Positions 35,768 to 44,273 of a stretch of DNA of 64,000 nt are shown in pieces; position 1 is the stretch's first letter, and the number at the start of each line of letters is the position of its first letter. The notes under the pieces were generated by a model. That model saw only the letters and a list, made by a program, of their open reading frames with translations. It ran no database searches and had not been told where the DNA came from. The DNA comes from Aliikangiella maris (GTDB lineage Bacteria > Pseudomonadota > Gammaproteobacteria > Enterobacterales > Kangiellaceae), in NCBI RefSeq assembly GCF_040719265.1, contig NZ_JBFDAH010000011.1, positions 91,269-155,268 of the forward strand, in the 5' to 3' direction. Position numbers and translations under genes: made by a program.

Positions 35768-36979
35768 ATGGATTCGGGGAAAACAGGGCTAGAGCCGATG
35801 TTTAATACCAGTAAAGTGCTGGTAATCGATGATGAACCGCTGGTTAGAGAGAGTGTTGTTATTTATCTCGAAGATAGTGGATATCAGGTTTTTGAAGCCG
35901 TTGACGGCCAACAGGGTATCGAGCACTTCTGTGAGTTTAACCCGGATGTTGTGCTTTGCGACTTACGTATGCCCGGCATGGACGGACTTGAAGTGTTGCG
36001 TAAGTTGAATGAAATTTCACCTAACACACCGATTATTATTGTCTCTGGCGCTGGTCAGATACAGGACGTTGTAGAGGCGTTGCGTCTTGGGGCACTCGAT
36101 TATCTGGTTAAACCTATTACCGATATGGCTGTGTTAGAAAATGCCATTATTAATGCGCTCAGAAGGCATCAGCTTGAAGAGGAAAATAAGGCTTATAGAA
36201 AGGAGTTAGAGCTTGCAAATAACGAGCTGGAGCGCAATCTAGAACTTCTGCAACAGGATCAAGAAGCTGGCAGAAGGGCTCAGTTACAGTTACTACCAGA
36301 ACCCGATGCAACCATTCAAGGTTTTAGATTTCAACACATGATCATTCCATCACTCAATCTAAGTGGTGACTTTATCGATTACTTTCAAATTTCTGACCGC
36401 TATCTAGGGTTTTATATCGCCGACGTATCAGGTCATGGTGCGGCCGCTGCATTTGTTACCATGACTTTAAAAAGTTTGATAAATCAACCATTAAGACAAT
36501 ATCGTCTGGGTGAGAATGAGGCCATTATCAATCCTGCCGAATTTATAAAATATCTAAATCGAGAATTGATCGGCGCCAATCTCGGAAAGCATATCACGGT
36601 ATTTTATGCGGTAATTGATGTGGTCTTAAATCAGCTGAATTATTCTGTTGCGGGACAATATCCTGCTCCTATTATTTATAATAATCAACAAATCAACTTA
36701 CTCAAAGATGGTGGATTTCCTGTCGGTCTATTCGATTGGGCTGGTTTTGAAAATAAGACTATGCCAATTGCGAATGATTTTAAACTGGTTATGGTTTCCG
36801 ATGGTTGGCTGGAATTACATTCAACTAATGATTCGCCTGCTGAGGAATCTCTTTTATTGGATTTTGTCGCGAAAAATCCATTGGATATAAATTCATTTAT
36901 GAGCCCGGTAAAAGGCTACTCTAAGTCAAATATGCCGGATGATATTACTATTTTTATTGTTTCAAAGGAAAACCCATAA
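35768..36979 (+). CDS. Response regulator with PP2C-type serine phosphatase output (HsbR/RssB-like)
   Basis: 403 residues from the ATG at 35768, which has GAGGTGG nine bases upstream (a GTG at 35750 is the longer option). Residues 15-135 form a receiver domain: acidic D21-D22, phospho-acceptor D65 in VVLCDLRMPGMDGLEVL, and conserved K near 117. A coiled-coil linker (about 140-180) leads to a SpoIIE/PP2C phosphatase domain with LSGDFIDYF near 200 and YIADVSGHGAAAAFVT near 220-235. It overlaps the STAS gene downstream, and the pair resembles Pseudomonas HsbR-HsbA, in which the phosphatase dephosphorylates the anti-sigma antagonist to control motility and biofilm genes. Confidence 0.9.
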   Translation: MDSGKTGLEPMFNTSKVLVIDDEPLVRESVVIYLEDSGYQVFEAVDGQQGIEHFCEFNPDVVLCDLRMPGMDGLEVLRKLNEISPNTPIIIVSGAGQIQDVVEALRLGALDYLVKPITDMAVLENAIINALRRHQLEEENKAYRKELELANNELERNLELLQQDQEAGRRAQLQLLPEPDATIQGFRFQHMIIPSLNLSGDFIDYFQISDRYLGFYIADVSGHGAAAAFVTMTLKSLINQPLRQYRLGENEAIINPAEFIKYLNRELIGANLGKHITVFYAVIDVVLNQLNYSVAGQYPAPIIYNNQQINLLKDGGFPVGLFDWAGFENKTMPIANDFKLVMVSDGWLELHSTNDSPAEESLLLDFVAKNPLDINSFMSPVKGYSKSNMPDDITIFIVSKENP

Positions 36980-37455
36980 TGGATGGAGCAATATACGCTG
37001 CAAGTGTCGATGGTATTGACTATATCAAGTTTGTTGGCACCGTAAGATATTCTCATTGTTCAGGGTTAGAGGCGTACATTGATACGCTTTTTGCTGAAAA
37101 CCCGTGTAATGAAATTGCTATAGATCTCGAAGATGCAGAAATACTCGATAGTACTGCATTGGGATTACTGGCAAAAGTTGCCATTGAAATGAAAAAACGT
37201 ACCGAGAAACGACCAGTTATATTTATGGCACCAGGTGAACTGACAAACATTATAAAACGTGTTTGTTTTGACCAGGTTTTTAGTCTGGTCTTTGATAATC
37301 ATCGTCAGCCAATCGAAGAACTCGAAGAATTGGTGGCCCAACCACAAGATGATGAAACGGTTTTAAGACGTGTTATTGAAGCTCACCGCAATCTCGCTGA
37401 ATTAAGTCAGGAGAATAAAGCGCTATATACCGATATAACTAATGTTTTAAAGTAG
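36979..37455 (+). CDS. STAS-domain anti-sigma factor antagonist (HsbA-like)
   Basis: 158 residues; the N-terminal 110 form a STAS domain with the phosphorylatable Ser/Thr at EILDSTALG (S58/T59), the rest is a helical extension. It starts within the stop codon of the phosphatase gene (TAATG), so the two are translationally coupled. By family logic its phosphorylation state decides whether it binds an anti-sigma factor such as FlgM. The anti-sigma target is not encoded here. Confidence 0.88.
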   Translation: MDGAIYAASVDGIDYIKFVGTVRYSHCSGLEAYIDTLFAENPCNEIAIDLEDAEILDSTALGLLAKVAIEMKKRTEKRPVIFMAPGELTNIIKRVCFDQVFSLVFDNHRQPIEELEELVAQPQDDETVLRRVIEAHRNLAELSQENKALYTDITNVLK

Positions 37456-37486
37456 TTACAGGGTATGCCACATTAGCTGATTGGCT

Positions 37487-38260
37487 TCACCATTTCTTTT
37501 TAGGGCCAAATAAAGTGTCATCAGGTGCCTCATCCTGTGATACTTCGGTAGGCTCCTGCTTTGGTGCATCGTCAAAAGAAAGTTCGGTATTAAAGGCTTT
37601 TTGCGGAGTACTCATAATTAATTCGAGTAAGTCTTTTTCCAGTTTTTTCAAGCGTTCATTTTTATTGGTCACTTTGGCCATCATTACTTGTGCTGTTGAA
37701 AATTCGCGCTGCGCCTGAACATATTCGTGTTTGGCCAATGAGTCTTTACCTTGCTGAATGTAAGCACAAATTTTAGATTCAGAAATCAAGCCCATGATAC
37801 GATTGATAGCTTGCGGCACCAGGCCACTAAGCCCGCCACTGGTTTTGCGTACTTTAAGAATATATTTTGCCAGTTTTGATAACTGATTAATTTGAACTTT
37901 GAGTTGTTCTAAATCACTCGGTATATTCAGGCTCTGACTATCTACTGGAGAAGCGGGTTGGTTAAGGTTCTCTTTTAAAATATCAATATTTCGGTTATTA
38001 GTTGAATCATCAGGTACTAAATGCTGAATCGCTTTAAGATTAGCCAGTGTGTACTGGATCAGTATTTTTCTGGTTTCGGGGCCCACCGGTAAATGACTGA
38101 TATTACTCAATATGGTTGATGCCTGATTGGCTCGGTAGCGATACTGACTAATGCGTTGGCGTAGTGCTGCTTTTTGTTCTTCCCGTTTTTGAATAAAGGT
38201 GATCACTGCAACGCAGCCAATCAAAATAATTGTAATCGATAAAATAATTGTAAAGTTCAT
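37487..38260 (-). CDS. Membrane-anchored coiled-coil protein, unknown
   Basis: 257 residues with one N-terminal transmembrane helix (about 2-24) and a long, charged, helical cytosolic part (KREEQKAALRQRISQYRYRA near 25-44), plus a Pro/Asp/Glu-rich C-terminal tail (after about 225). No enzyme motif was seen. It is convergent with the STAS gene (31-base gap) and lies downstream of the histidine kinase and regulator genes on the same strand, 66 bp from the kinase, so it may belong to their operon. Not recognised. Confidence 0.7.
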   Translation of the reverse strand: MNFTIILSITIILIGCVAVITFIQKREEQKAALRQRISQYRYRANQASTILSNISHLPVGPETRKILIQYTLANLKAIQHLVPDDSTNNRNIDILKENLNQPASPVDSQSLNIPSDLEQLKVQINQLSKLAKYILKVRKTSGGLSGLVPQAINRIMGLISESKICAYIQQGKDSLAKHEYVQAQREFSTAQVMMAKVTNKNERLKKLEKDLLELIMSTPQKAFNTELSFDDAPKQEPTEVSQDEAPDDTLFGPKKKW

Positions 38261-38326
38261 TCAATTTCTACTTAAAAGCTTTGTTTTTTATTTTTATGGT
38301 TAAATTCAATAGATTCTCTTTTGGGG

Positions 38327-39007
38327 TCAGGGAATAATAATCTTGAAAACACCGCCTCCCAGTCGGCCACCATTATTTAACAATATTTTCCCTTTTTTTT
38401 CACCATGATAATGCAACTCGGCTACCTGTTGGGCAAAAAACAAACCTAATCCCGTGCTACCAGTTGATTGATTAATACCTAACATATAATTACCCGCCAG
38501 TTCCAACATTGGTCCAGGATAACCCGGACCATCATCATAAATTGCAATTTCAACGGAATCTGTAACTTCAGCGGAGATTAAAATTTGTGAATGTGCATAA
38601 CGAATCGCATTACCAATAATATTCGATAACACCATAGAGAGTAGAGATTCGTCAAATACGGCCTCAGTCATATCATCGGCCTCAATCTGGTAGCTAAATC
38701 CTTTTGCCTGTAAAAGTGGTTCATTGGCAATGATTTGCTCTTCGATAAAGTCATACAAGTTATGATAACTGGGATTAAATGGTAATTGATTGTTTTCAAT
38801 TTTATATAAGGCGAGTAATTGCATCATTGCATTGTTTACTCGAGAAGATTCATATTGAACAATGCCATATTCGGGTGAAGCTTTTTCTTTGGGCAAATCG
38901 TTGAGTAAGCGATTGAATGCGTTGAGTAACATACCCAATGAGTTTTTCATGTCATGTACTGTTGATGCTAGGATTGTACTAAAAATATTTTCATTTTGAT
39001 TATTCAT
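38327..39007 (-). CDS. Sensorless histidine kinase
   Basis: Cytosolic histidine kinase of 226 residues. The H-box HDMKNSLGM places the phospho-histidine at H18; the ATPase domain shows NIIGNAIRYA (N box) near 131, DDGPGYPG (G1) near 156, and GSTGLGLFFAQ (G2) near 181. There is no sensor or membrane region, so input must come from another protein. Ends eight bases upstream-side of the response regulator gene (39016), which precedes it in the operon; the two should be partners. Confidence 0.9.
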   Translation of the reverse strand: MNNQNENIFSTILASTVHDMKNSLGMLLNAFNRLLNDLPKEKASPEYGIVQYESSRVNNAMMQLLALYKIENNQLPFNPSYHNLYDFIEEQIIANEPLLQAKGFSYQIEADDMTEAVFDESLLSMVLSNIIGNAIRYAHSQILISAEVTDSVEIAIYDDGPGYPGPMLELAGNYMLGINQSTGSTGLGLFFAQQVAELHYHGEKKGKILLNNGGRLGGGVFKIIIP

Positions 39008-39015
39008 CTCACACC

Positions 39016-40674
39016 TTAAAGACTTTGAATCATAAGTTGGGTTAAACGTGATAACTCAGAATAACGAGAGTATCGACTGTCTTCAGGAGAAAGCTTGGTA
39101 ATACTGGATAGAATTTTTTCAGCTTTACTCAAGTCATTATTTTTATTTTTAGAGCTTTGTGCTCTTTTCAATAACGACTGTACATGATTCAAATTAATAT
39201 TAACGTTATTGGGAGCAATTTCTGAGGCTTGTGAAAAATAATCAATTGCTGAACTGAAATCTTTCACTCTAAAACTTTCGATAGCCTTATTATTTAACTG
39301 GTTGGCTTTTTTGCTATTAGCAATTAAATTCTTATTGGTTGTAAGCTTTTCGGCTTTTTGTAAAAAGTCAGGGTCATCAAAATACTGCTCAACGGCTTCT
39401 TCTAAAATTGATTCGGCTAATTCATTTTGTCCTAGATGTTTTAATGACTCTGATATTTCGATACTTTCTTTTGAACCAATATGTTCTTCTATACGGTTGT
39501 AGTATTTATTTGCTGCGTTCAAGTACTTCTGCATTTTTTGTTCGTCTTGTGTAATTGAACTGAAGTCTGCATGAGCAACCGCACTTCTAAATTGTACAGT
39601 AGGATTTTCTTTAAAACGACGATCTAACGATTCAAAAACTGTTTCGCTTTCGGCAATGAGTTTACTCCGATCTGCATCGGAATTCCCCTTTAGTTGCATG
39701 CCGATAGATTTGGTTAGTTTAATATATTCGTCGGGGGTTGAAAAAGCTGAGTTTTTCCCAAACTTGACCGCTTGTCTAAATGCCTGAGTCATTGTGTCCA
39801 CATCGTCATTTTCTTCGGCAATATCACCGAGCAGTTTTTGACGATGTAGCGCTTTCGGCGAGCGCTCAACGGCTTTAAGTAAGGTGTTTTGAGCCTCAAT
39901 AGGACGACCCTGCTCGTGTAAAACTTTGGCTAGCCAGTCATATGCTTCAATGACCATCGGAAATTCATTAGTCATATCCGTAAATAAGTCGGCCGCTTTA
40001 GTTAGCTCATTTTTGGCATAAAATATTTCGCCAACACCTAACATTGCCCAAGGAATGGGGCGCTCATTGACTATTTGGGTCGTTAATTCTAGCGCTTTAT
40101 CATAAGCTTTAAGTTTTCTCAGGCAATTAAACTTTAATCTGAGAAAAGCCATACGAAATTTAGGGTGCTGTTGGATTAATTCATCACTAGTGCTGATTGC
40201 TTCTTTCCAGCGCTTTTTATTCATTAGCTGTGACACAGGCGAGAGTATTTCCTTTTTATGGATAGCCTTATCTAGTCTCGACTTTAATATACTGCCGCTA
40301 AAAGGTTTTGTTAAATAGCTATCTGGCTGAAATTCGAGCGCACCCATTACCATAGCAGTGGTATTTTCTGCAGTAATCATGATAAACACAGAATTGGTTT
40401 TCAGGAGATTAAATGAAATCAGCTCTTCTAATACTTGCTGTCCATCTTTGGTATTACCTAAATTATAGTCCGAGAGAATAATATCGAACTTACGCTCTCG
40501 ACAAGCTTGAATAGCATCTTCACCATTATAGACCAAGGAGATGTTTTTACTGCCCATCCGTTGCATCATTCCTCGTAGCGATCGCGCAAACTCGGTAAAG
40601 TCTTCAATAATTAATACCGTCTTTTGTGAGTAGCGCACCAAGGGCTTTTTAGCTAATAATACATTTTCAGACAT
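39016..40674 (-). CDS. Response regulator with TPR output
   Basis: 552 residues. N-terminal receiver domain about 17-135: E24/D25, phospho-acceptor D69 in IILSDYNLGN, conserved K near 123 (SYLTKPFSGS). From about residue 150 to the end it is a series of TPR-like helical repeats, such as WAMLGVGEIFYAKNELTKAA and DWLAKVLHEQGRPIEAQNTL. No DNA-binding or enzyme domain is present, so output should be protein-protein contact. First gene of the regulator-kinase-unknown set read leftward. Similar receiver-TPR proteins occur in Pseudomonas and Vibrio without clear role. Confidence 0.9.
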   Translation of the reverse strand: MSENVLLAKKPLVRYSQKTVLIIEDFTEFARSLRGMMQRMGSKNISLVYNGEDAIQACRERKFDIILSDYNLGNTKDGQQVLEELISFNLLKTNSVFIMITAENTTAMVMGALEFQPDSYLTKPFSGSILKSRLDKAIHKKEILSPVSQLMNKKRWKEAISTSDELIQQHPKFRMAFLRLKFNCLRKLKAYDKALELTTQIVNERPIPWAMLGVGEIFYAKNELTKAADLFTDMTNEFPMVIEAYDWLAKVLHEQGRPIEAQNTLLKAVERSPKALHRQKLLGDIAEENDDVDTMTQAFRQAVKFGKNSAFSTPDEYIKLTKSIGMQLKGNSDADRSKLIAESETVFESLDRRFKENPTVQFRSAVAHADFSSITQDEQKMQKYLNAANKYYNRIEEHIGSKESIEISESLKHLGQNELAESILEEAVEQYFDDPDFLQKAEKLTTNKNLIANSKKANQLNNKAIESFRVKDFSSAIDYFSQASEIAPNNVNINLNHVQSLLKRAQSSKNKNNDLSKAEKILSSITKLSPEDSRYSRYSELSRLTQLMIQSL

Positions 40675-40806
40675 TATCTTGCTGACAGGTTGGTTAAATA
40701 CTGATAGCCTTTCGCGCTATTACAGCTCAAGGCCATTCTTAAAAGATATTAGAAGTATAGTTATAATAATGAGATAAATCTGAAATCTTCTATTTTAGGT
40801 AAAAAA

Positions 40807-41709
40807 ATGTCACCAAAAATTGATGAAAAACTGGTAATTGCGATATCTTCGAGAGCTTTGTTTGATTTAACTGAAAGTCACCAGATATTTGAGCAGCAAG
40901 GGATCAAGGCATATTCAGACTATCAAATTGAACATGAAGACATTCCATTACAACCTGGCAGCGCCTTCCCAATCGTCGAAAAACTATTAAAGCTGAATCA
41001 GCAAACGGTTGAAAAGCCTGTTGTTGAGGTGGTTTTATTATCTCGTAATAGTGCGGATACTGGGCTAAGAATCTTTAACTCAATACAACATTATCAATTA
41101 AATATTACCAGAGCGGCCTTTTCGAGTGGTCGTAGCCCGTATCGTTATGTACCAGCGTTTGCTTCTCATCTGTTTCTATCAACCGATCCGTCAGATGTAA
41201 GGGCTGCCTTAAAAGATGGTTTTGCCGCAGCGACCATTTTGCCGCGTCAAGGCAATCAGGCGGAAGTATCGCAAGAGCTACGGATTGCATTTGATGGCGA
41301 CGCGGTAATATTCTCTGATGAATCTGAAAAAATATATAAAAATCAAGGGCTCCGAGCATTTACCGAAAACGAAACAGCAGAAGCGAATGTGCCATTGGCT
41401 GGTGGGCCATTTAAGAATTTTCTGGCGGCTTTACATCGTTTACAACAAGATTATACTCCCGACAACTGCCCAATTCGAACTGCACTGGTTACTGCGCGCT
41501 CCGCCCCGGCTCATGAGCGAGTAATTAAAACGCTGAGAGACTGGAACATTCGTATTGATGAAGCCTTATTTCTTGGCGGTATGCCCAAAGGAAAATTTTT
41601 ACGTGCATTCGGTGCCGATGTATTTTTTGATGATCAGGCAACTCACTGTGATGATGCATCGATTCATGTGGCAACTGGCCATGTACCTCATGGCGTTGCC
41701 AATGATTAA
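40807..41709 (+). CDS. Cytosolic 5'-nucleotidase (PF06189 type)
   Basis: 300-residue protein of the bacterial/mammalian cN-I-like 5'-nucleotidase family, which hydrolyses nucleoside monophosphates. Typical segments: LVIAISSRALFDL near 9-21, VEVVLLSRNSADTGLRIFNS near 73-92, RAAFSSGRSPYRY near 100, and the acidic motif FDGDAVIFSDESE near 161-173, which recalls a HAD-type aspartate pair. The C-terminal VFFDDQATHC segment (near 276) gives a second acidic patch. A single gene, starting 132 bp after the divergent regulator. Confidence 0.88.
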   Translation: MSPKIDEKLVIAISSRALFDLTESHQIFEQQGIKAYSDYQIEHEDIPLQPGSAFPIVEKLLKLNQQTVEKPVVEVVLLSRNSADTGLRIFNSIQHYQLNITRAAFSSGRSPYRYVPAFASHLFLSTDPSDVRAALKDGFAAATILPRQGNQAEVSQELRIAFDGDAVIFSDESEKIYKNQGLRAFTENETAEANVPLAGGPFKNFLAALHRLQQDYTPDNCPIRTALVTARSAPAHERVIKTLRDWNIRIDEALFLGGMPKGKFLRAFGADVFFDDQATHCDDASIHVATGHVPHGVAND

Positions 41710-42360
41710 TTTACTTAATGAATTTATAGGCAGATTGTCAAACACTAGCTTTAGCAGTTTAACTGCATTTTATAATCCACCCAGTTGTTTAATCTTAAAA
41801 GTAGTATGTTTGAGCTAATCAATTGGAGTTATATTAAAATAAGTTACATTATTTTACTTCAAATCGACTCTCTTCAATTCAATTCAATTCAAGTCAAGTC
41901 ATCACATTACTTGCTTCATTTCACTGTAAATCAAAATAAAGTTGAATAGAATCAAATTGCTATAACAATTAATTCAGAAGTGGATTCATAATGAATGGCG
42001 AAGGTGAACCTGGCTTTTACAATGAGTTGCGTGCATACGCAAAAATCGAAAGAATATATCAATTCTAAGATTGCCAGCAACGCGTTAAGCATGACTCAGT
42101 CTAAAGACTGTTTCGTATCTTATTCAACATTCACCAGGATTTTTTTGAGTTTTAGAAGGATTTCGATTGATTTTCTTGTGAATTGGAAAAATGGGACTAT
42201 TCTTATAGTAATTCTGAGCTTTAAACGATTTTACTATAAGTGCCAGGATGGATTTTAGTTGAGATTGGTTTTAGCGTGTTTCTATTTTAAAAATAGTACC
42301 AGAATGTGTGCATAAATGGTCGTTGGTGATACCTAATTTACCTTTTCATTTTGGAAACTC
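41710..42360. repeat. Intergenic region with a TTCAA pentanucleotide repeat
   Basis: 651 bp before cysB. Four perfect TTCAA units occupy 41873-41892, followed by GTCAA and GTCA (41893-41901). An 87-codon frame at 41995-42258 has no homology pattern and weak codon use and was not accepted. No promoter was assigned. Confidence 0.5.
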
Positions 42361-43335
42361 ATGAAACTTCAACAAATTAAATACATATTTGAGGTAGCCA
42401 GAAATCAGTTAAATGTTTCTGCAACAGCGGAAAGTTTATTTACCTCTCAGCCAGGAATTAGTAAACAAATTCGATTATTGGAGGACGAATTAGGTGTTGA
42501 GGTATTTGTCAGGAGTGGAAAGCACTTAACAAATATCACACCAGCAGGCCGAGAAATATTACCGGTGGCTGAACATATCCTCAAACAAGTGAGAAAAATT
42601 CAGGACATCGCTGCCAGTCATGTTAATCACAAAGAAGGGCGACTGAATCTTTCAACAACGCATACCTTTTCGCGTTACTTTTTGCCGAAAGTGGTTGAGT
42701 CGTATCGCAAACAATATTCTCGTGTTGCCATGCATATTTTCCAAAGTAGCGGCAAGCAAACTAATTCTGATTTAGATGAAGGGAAACTAGATTTTGCACT
42801 TGCACATGAGGGTGAAAATGGATTTGTTGAAAAGATTCATTTACCTTGTTTCTACTGGACTCGTTGCATTGTCGTGCCGGCATCCCATCCATTGAACAAA
42901 AAAGAAAATATTAATTTTGATATTTTGGCCCAGTATCCCTTGTTGACTCATACCAGCCCTGGCGGAGATAAGAATCCAATTCTAACCCGTTTTAAAGAAC
43001 ATGGTTTTTCACCTGAAATTGTTTTTAGCGCAGCAGACTGTGAAGTGATCAAGTCTTATGTGCGAATGGGGCTCGGGGTTGGTATTATTGCAAATATGGC
43101 ATATGAGAAAGAAGCCGACAGTGATTTGGTTAAAATTCCGATCGATCATCTTTTTGAACCCTCTCTAGTGAATGTTGTTTTTGACCGTAATCTGTATTTT
43201 CGTGAATATATTTTTGCTTTCATTGAGACCTTAGCGCCACAACTTACGAAAGATTTAATTCTTCAATCGCAACTGACTAAGTCTTCAAATAAAATATCTA
43301 AACTGGTTGATACTAATCAAATTCCTGTACTGTAA
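42361..43335 (+). CDS. cysB: LysR-family regulator CysB
   Basis: Transcription activator of cysteine biosynthesis genes, responding to N-acetylserine. 324 residues, as in E. coli. N-terminus MKLQQIKYIFEVARNQLNVS and the helix-turn-helix LFTSQPGISKQIRLLEDELG are almost diagnostic of CysB; the effector domain shows TTHTFSRYFLPKVVE near 99-113 and GLGVGIIANMAYE near 238-250. It stands alone; the CBS/gamma-lyase pair in this window may or may not belong to its regulon. Confidence 0.95.
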   Translation: MKLQQIKYIFEVARNQLNVSATAESLFTSQPGISKQIRLLEDELGVEVFVRSGKHLTNITPAGREILPVAEHILKQVRKIQDIAASHVNHKEGRLNLSTTHTFSRYFLPKVVESYRKQYSRVAMHIFQSSGKQTNSDLDEGKLDFALAHEGENGFVEKIHLPCFYWTRCIVVPASHPLNKKENINFDILAQYPLLTHTSPGGDKNPILTRFKEHGFSPEIVFSAADCEVIKSYVRMGLGVGIIANMAYEKEADSDLVKIPIDHLFEPSLVNVVFDRNLYFREYIFAFIETLAPQLTKDLILQSQLTKSSNKISKLVDTNQIPVL

Positions 43336-43486
43336 TACGTCTTTTGGTGGTTACTGTTTGATGATTTTATTTGATACTCTTTTGAGGAATACTTTGGTTA
43401 TTTATTAAATAACTAAGGATGGTTTTTTGAGAGAACAAAAAGGTGTCTCTGCAAAGCTTTGGCGAGATTACTTCAGTTTACGCTAA

Positions 43487-43512
43487 GCAAGAACGCTATT
43501 TATTGTTCTTGC
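43487..43512. other. Hairpin downstream of cysB
   Basis: GCAAGAAC (43487-43494) and GTTCTTGC (43505-43512) form a perfect 8-bp stem with a 10-base loop, 150 bp after the cysB stop. No T-run follows; it may be an imperfect terminator or an operator for the next gene. Nothing else was seen in 43336-43647. Confidence 0.35.
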
Positions 43513-43647
43513 TCTACCATTGTGTTGATATTTCAAATCTGTCGATATTTCAAAGAGTAATTATTCCCCAGCTCACTTTGCTTGTGATATGGTGGCGATA
43601 TTTTGTAAAATGCGTGTAGAAAAAAACACTTGGTGAAAATTAATTTA

Positions 43648-44190
43648 ATGCAAAATAATAACAATGACTCCCATGTGACAGACAACCAGGATGTGAACCA
43701 AAGTACAGGCACAGGACTCGATGAGCAAAATGCGAATCGTCAAGATGAACAACTTGATAGTCGTTATGACGATGAATCAGACCTCAAATACAAGACTAAG
43801 TTAAAACAAGAGAACAGCAATAATACAGAGTCTACCAGTCACCCTTTAAGGCAGTTGTTTTTCTTTCAGATAAAGCTTTTATTTGATGCCCTTCGAGATG
43901 TTCTACTCAGCCCAATATCAATTGTTGCAACTGCTGCTGATCTGATCGAGGGACGACGAGGCCAAAATAGTTATTTTGAAAGACTAATGCGTATTGGACG
44001 GCGCAGTGATCGCCATATTAGTCTTTTTGGTCAGGATGATTCCGTTATCTTGGAAAAAAGTCATACGGTCGATAGTTTGTTAACTAAAGTTGAGGAAATA
44101 GTGATCAAAGAATACCAAAATGGTGATATTTCCGAAAAAACCAAAACGGCTATCACCAAGCGAATTAAAGAAAAACTTAGTCGACTATAA
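43648..44190 (+). CDS. Uncharacterised protein with acidic N-terminus
   Basis: 180 residues from ATG at 43648 (TTG 43630 and GTG 43633 are in frame). The first 60 residues are Asn/Asp/Gln-rich and look disordered. The middle has a conserved-looking segment (HPLRQLFFFQIKLLFDALRD, then LLSPISIVATAADLIEGRR) with a moderately hydrophobic helix about 75-100 that may associate with the membrane. The end is a basic/acidic helix (IKEYQNGDISEKTKTAITKR). I do not recognise the family. Convergent with the RND operon. Confidence 0.65.
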   Translation: MQNNNNDSHVTDNQDVNQSTGTGLDEQNANRQDEQLDSRYDDESDLKYKTKLKQENSNNTESTSHPLRQLFFFQIKLLFDALRDVLLSPISIVATAADLIEGRRGQNSYFERLMRIGRRSDRHISLFGQDDSVILEKSHTVDSLLTKVEEIVIKEYQNGDISEKTKTAITKRIKEKLSRL

Positions 44191-44273
44191 TCAAAAAAAT
44201 AAGCAACAACTATTAATATGAATCGATGCTGCCAATTAAATTTTCTATCAATAATAGTTAATCAATGACGCAA

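Noticed and set aside
41995..42258. 87-codon frame upstream of cysB
   Set aside because: No family pattern and codon use unlike neighbours; more likely promoter region.
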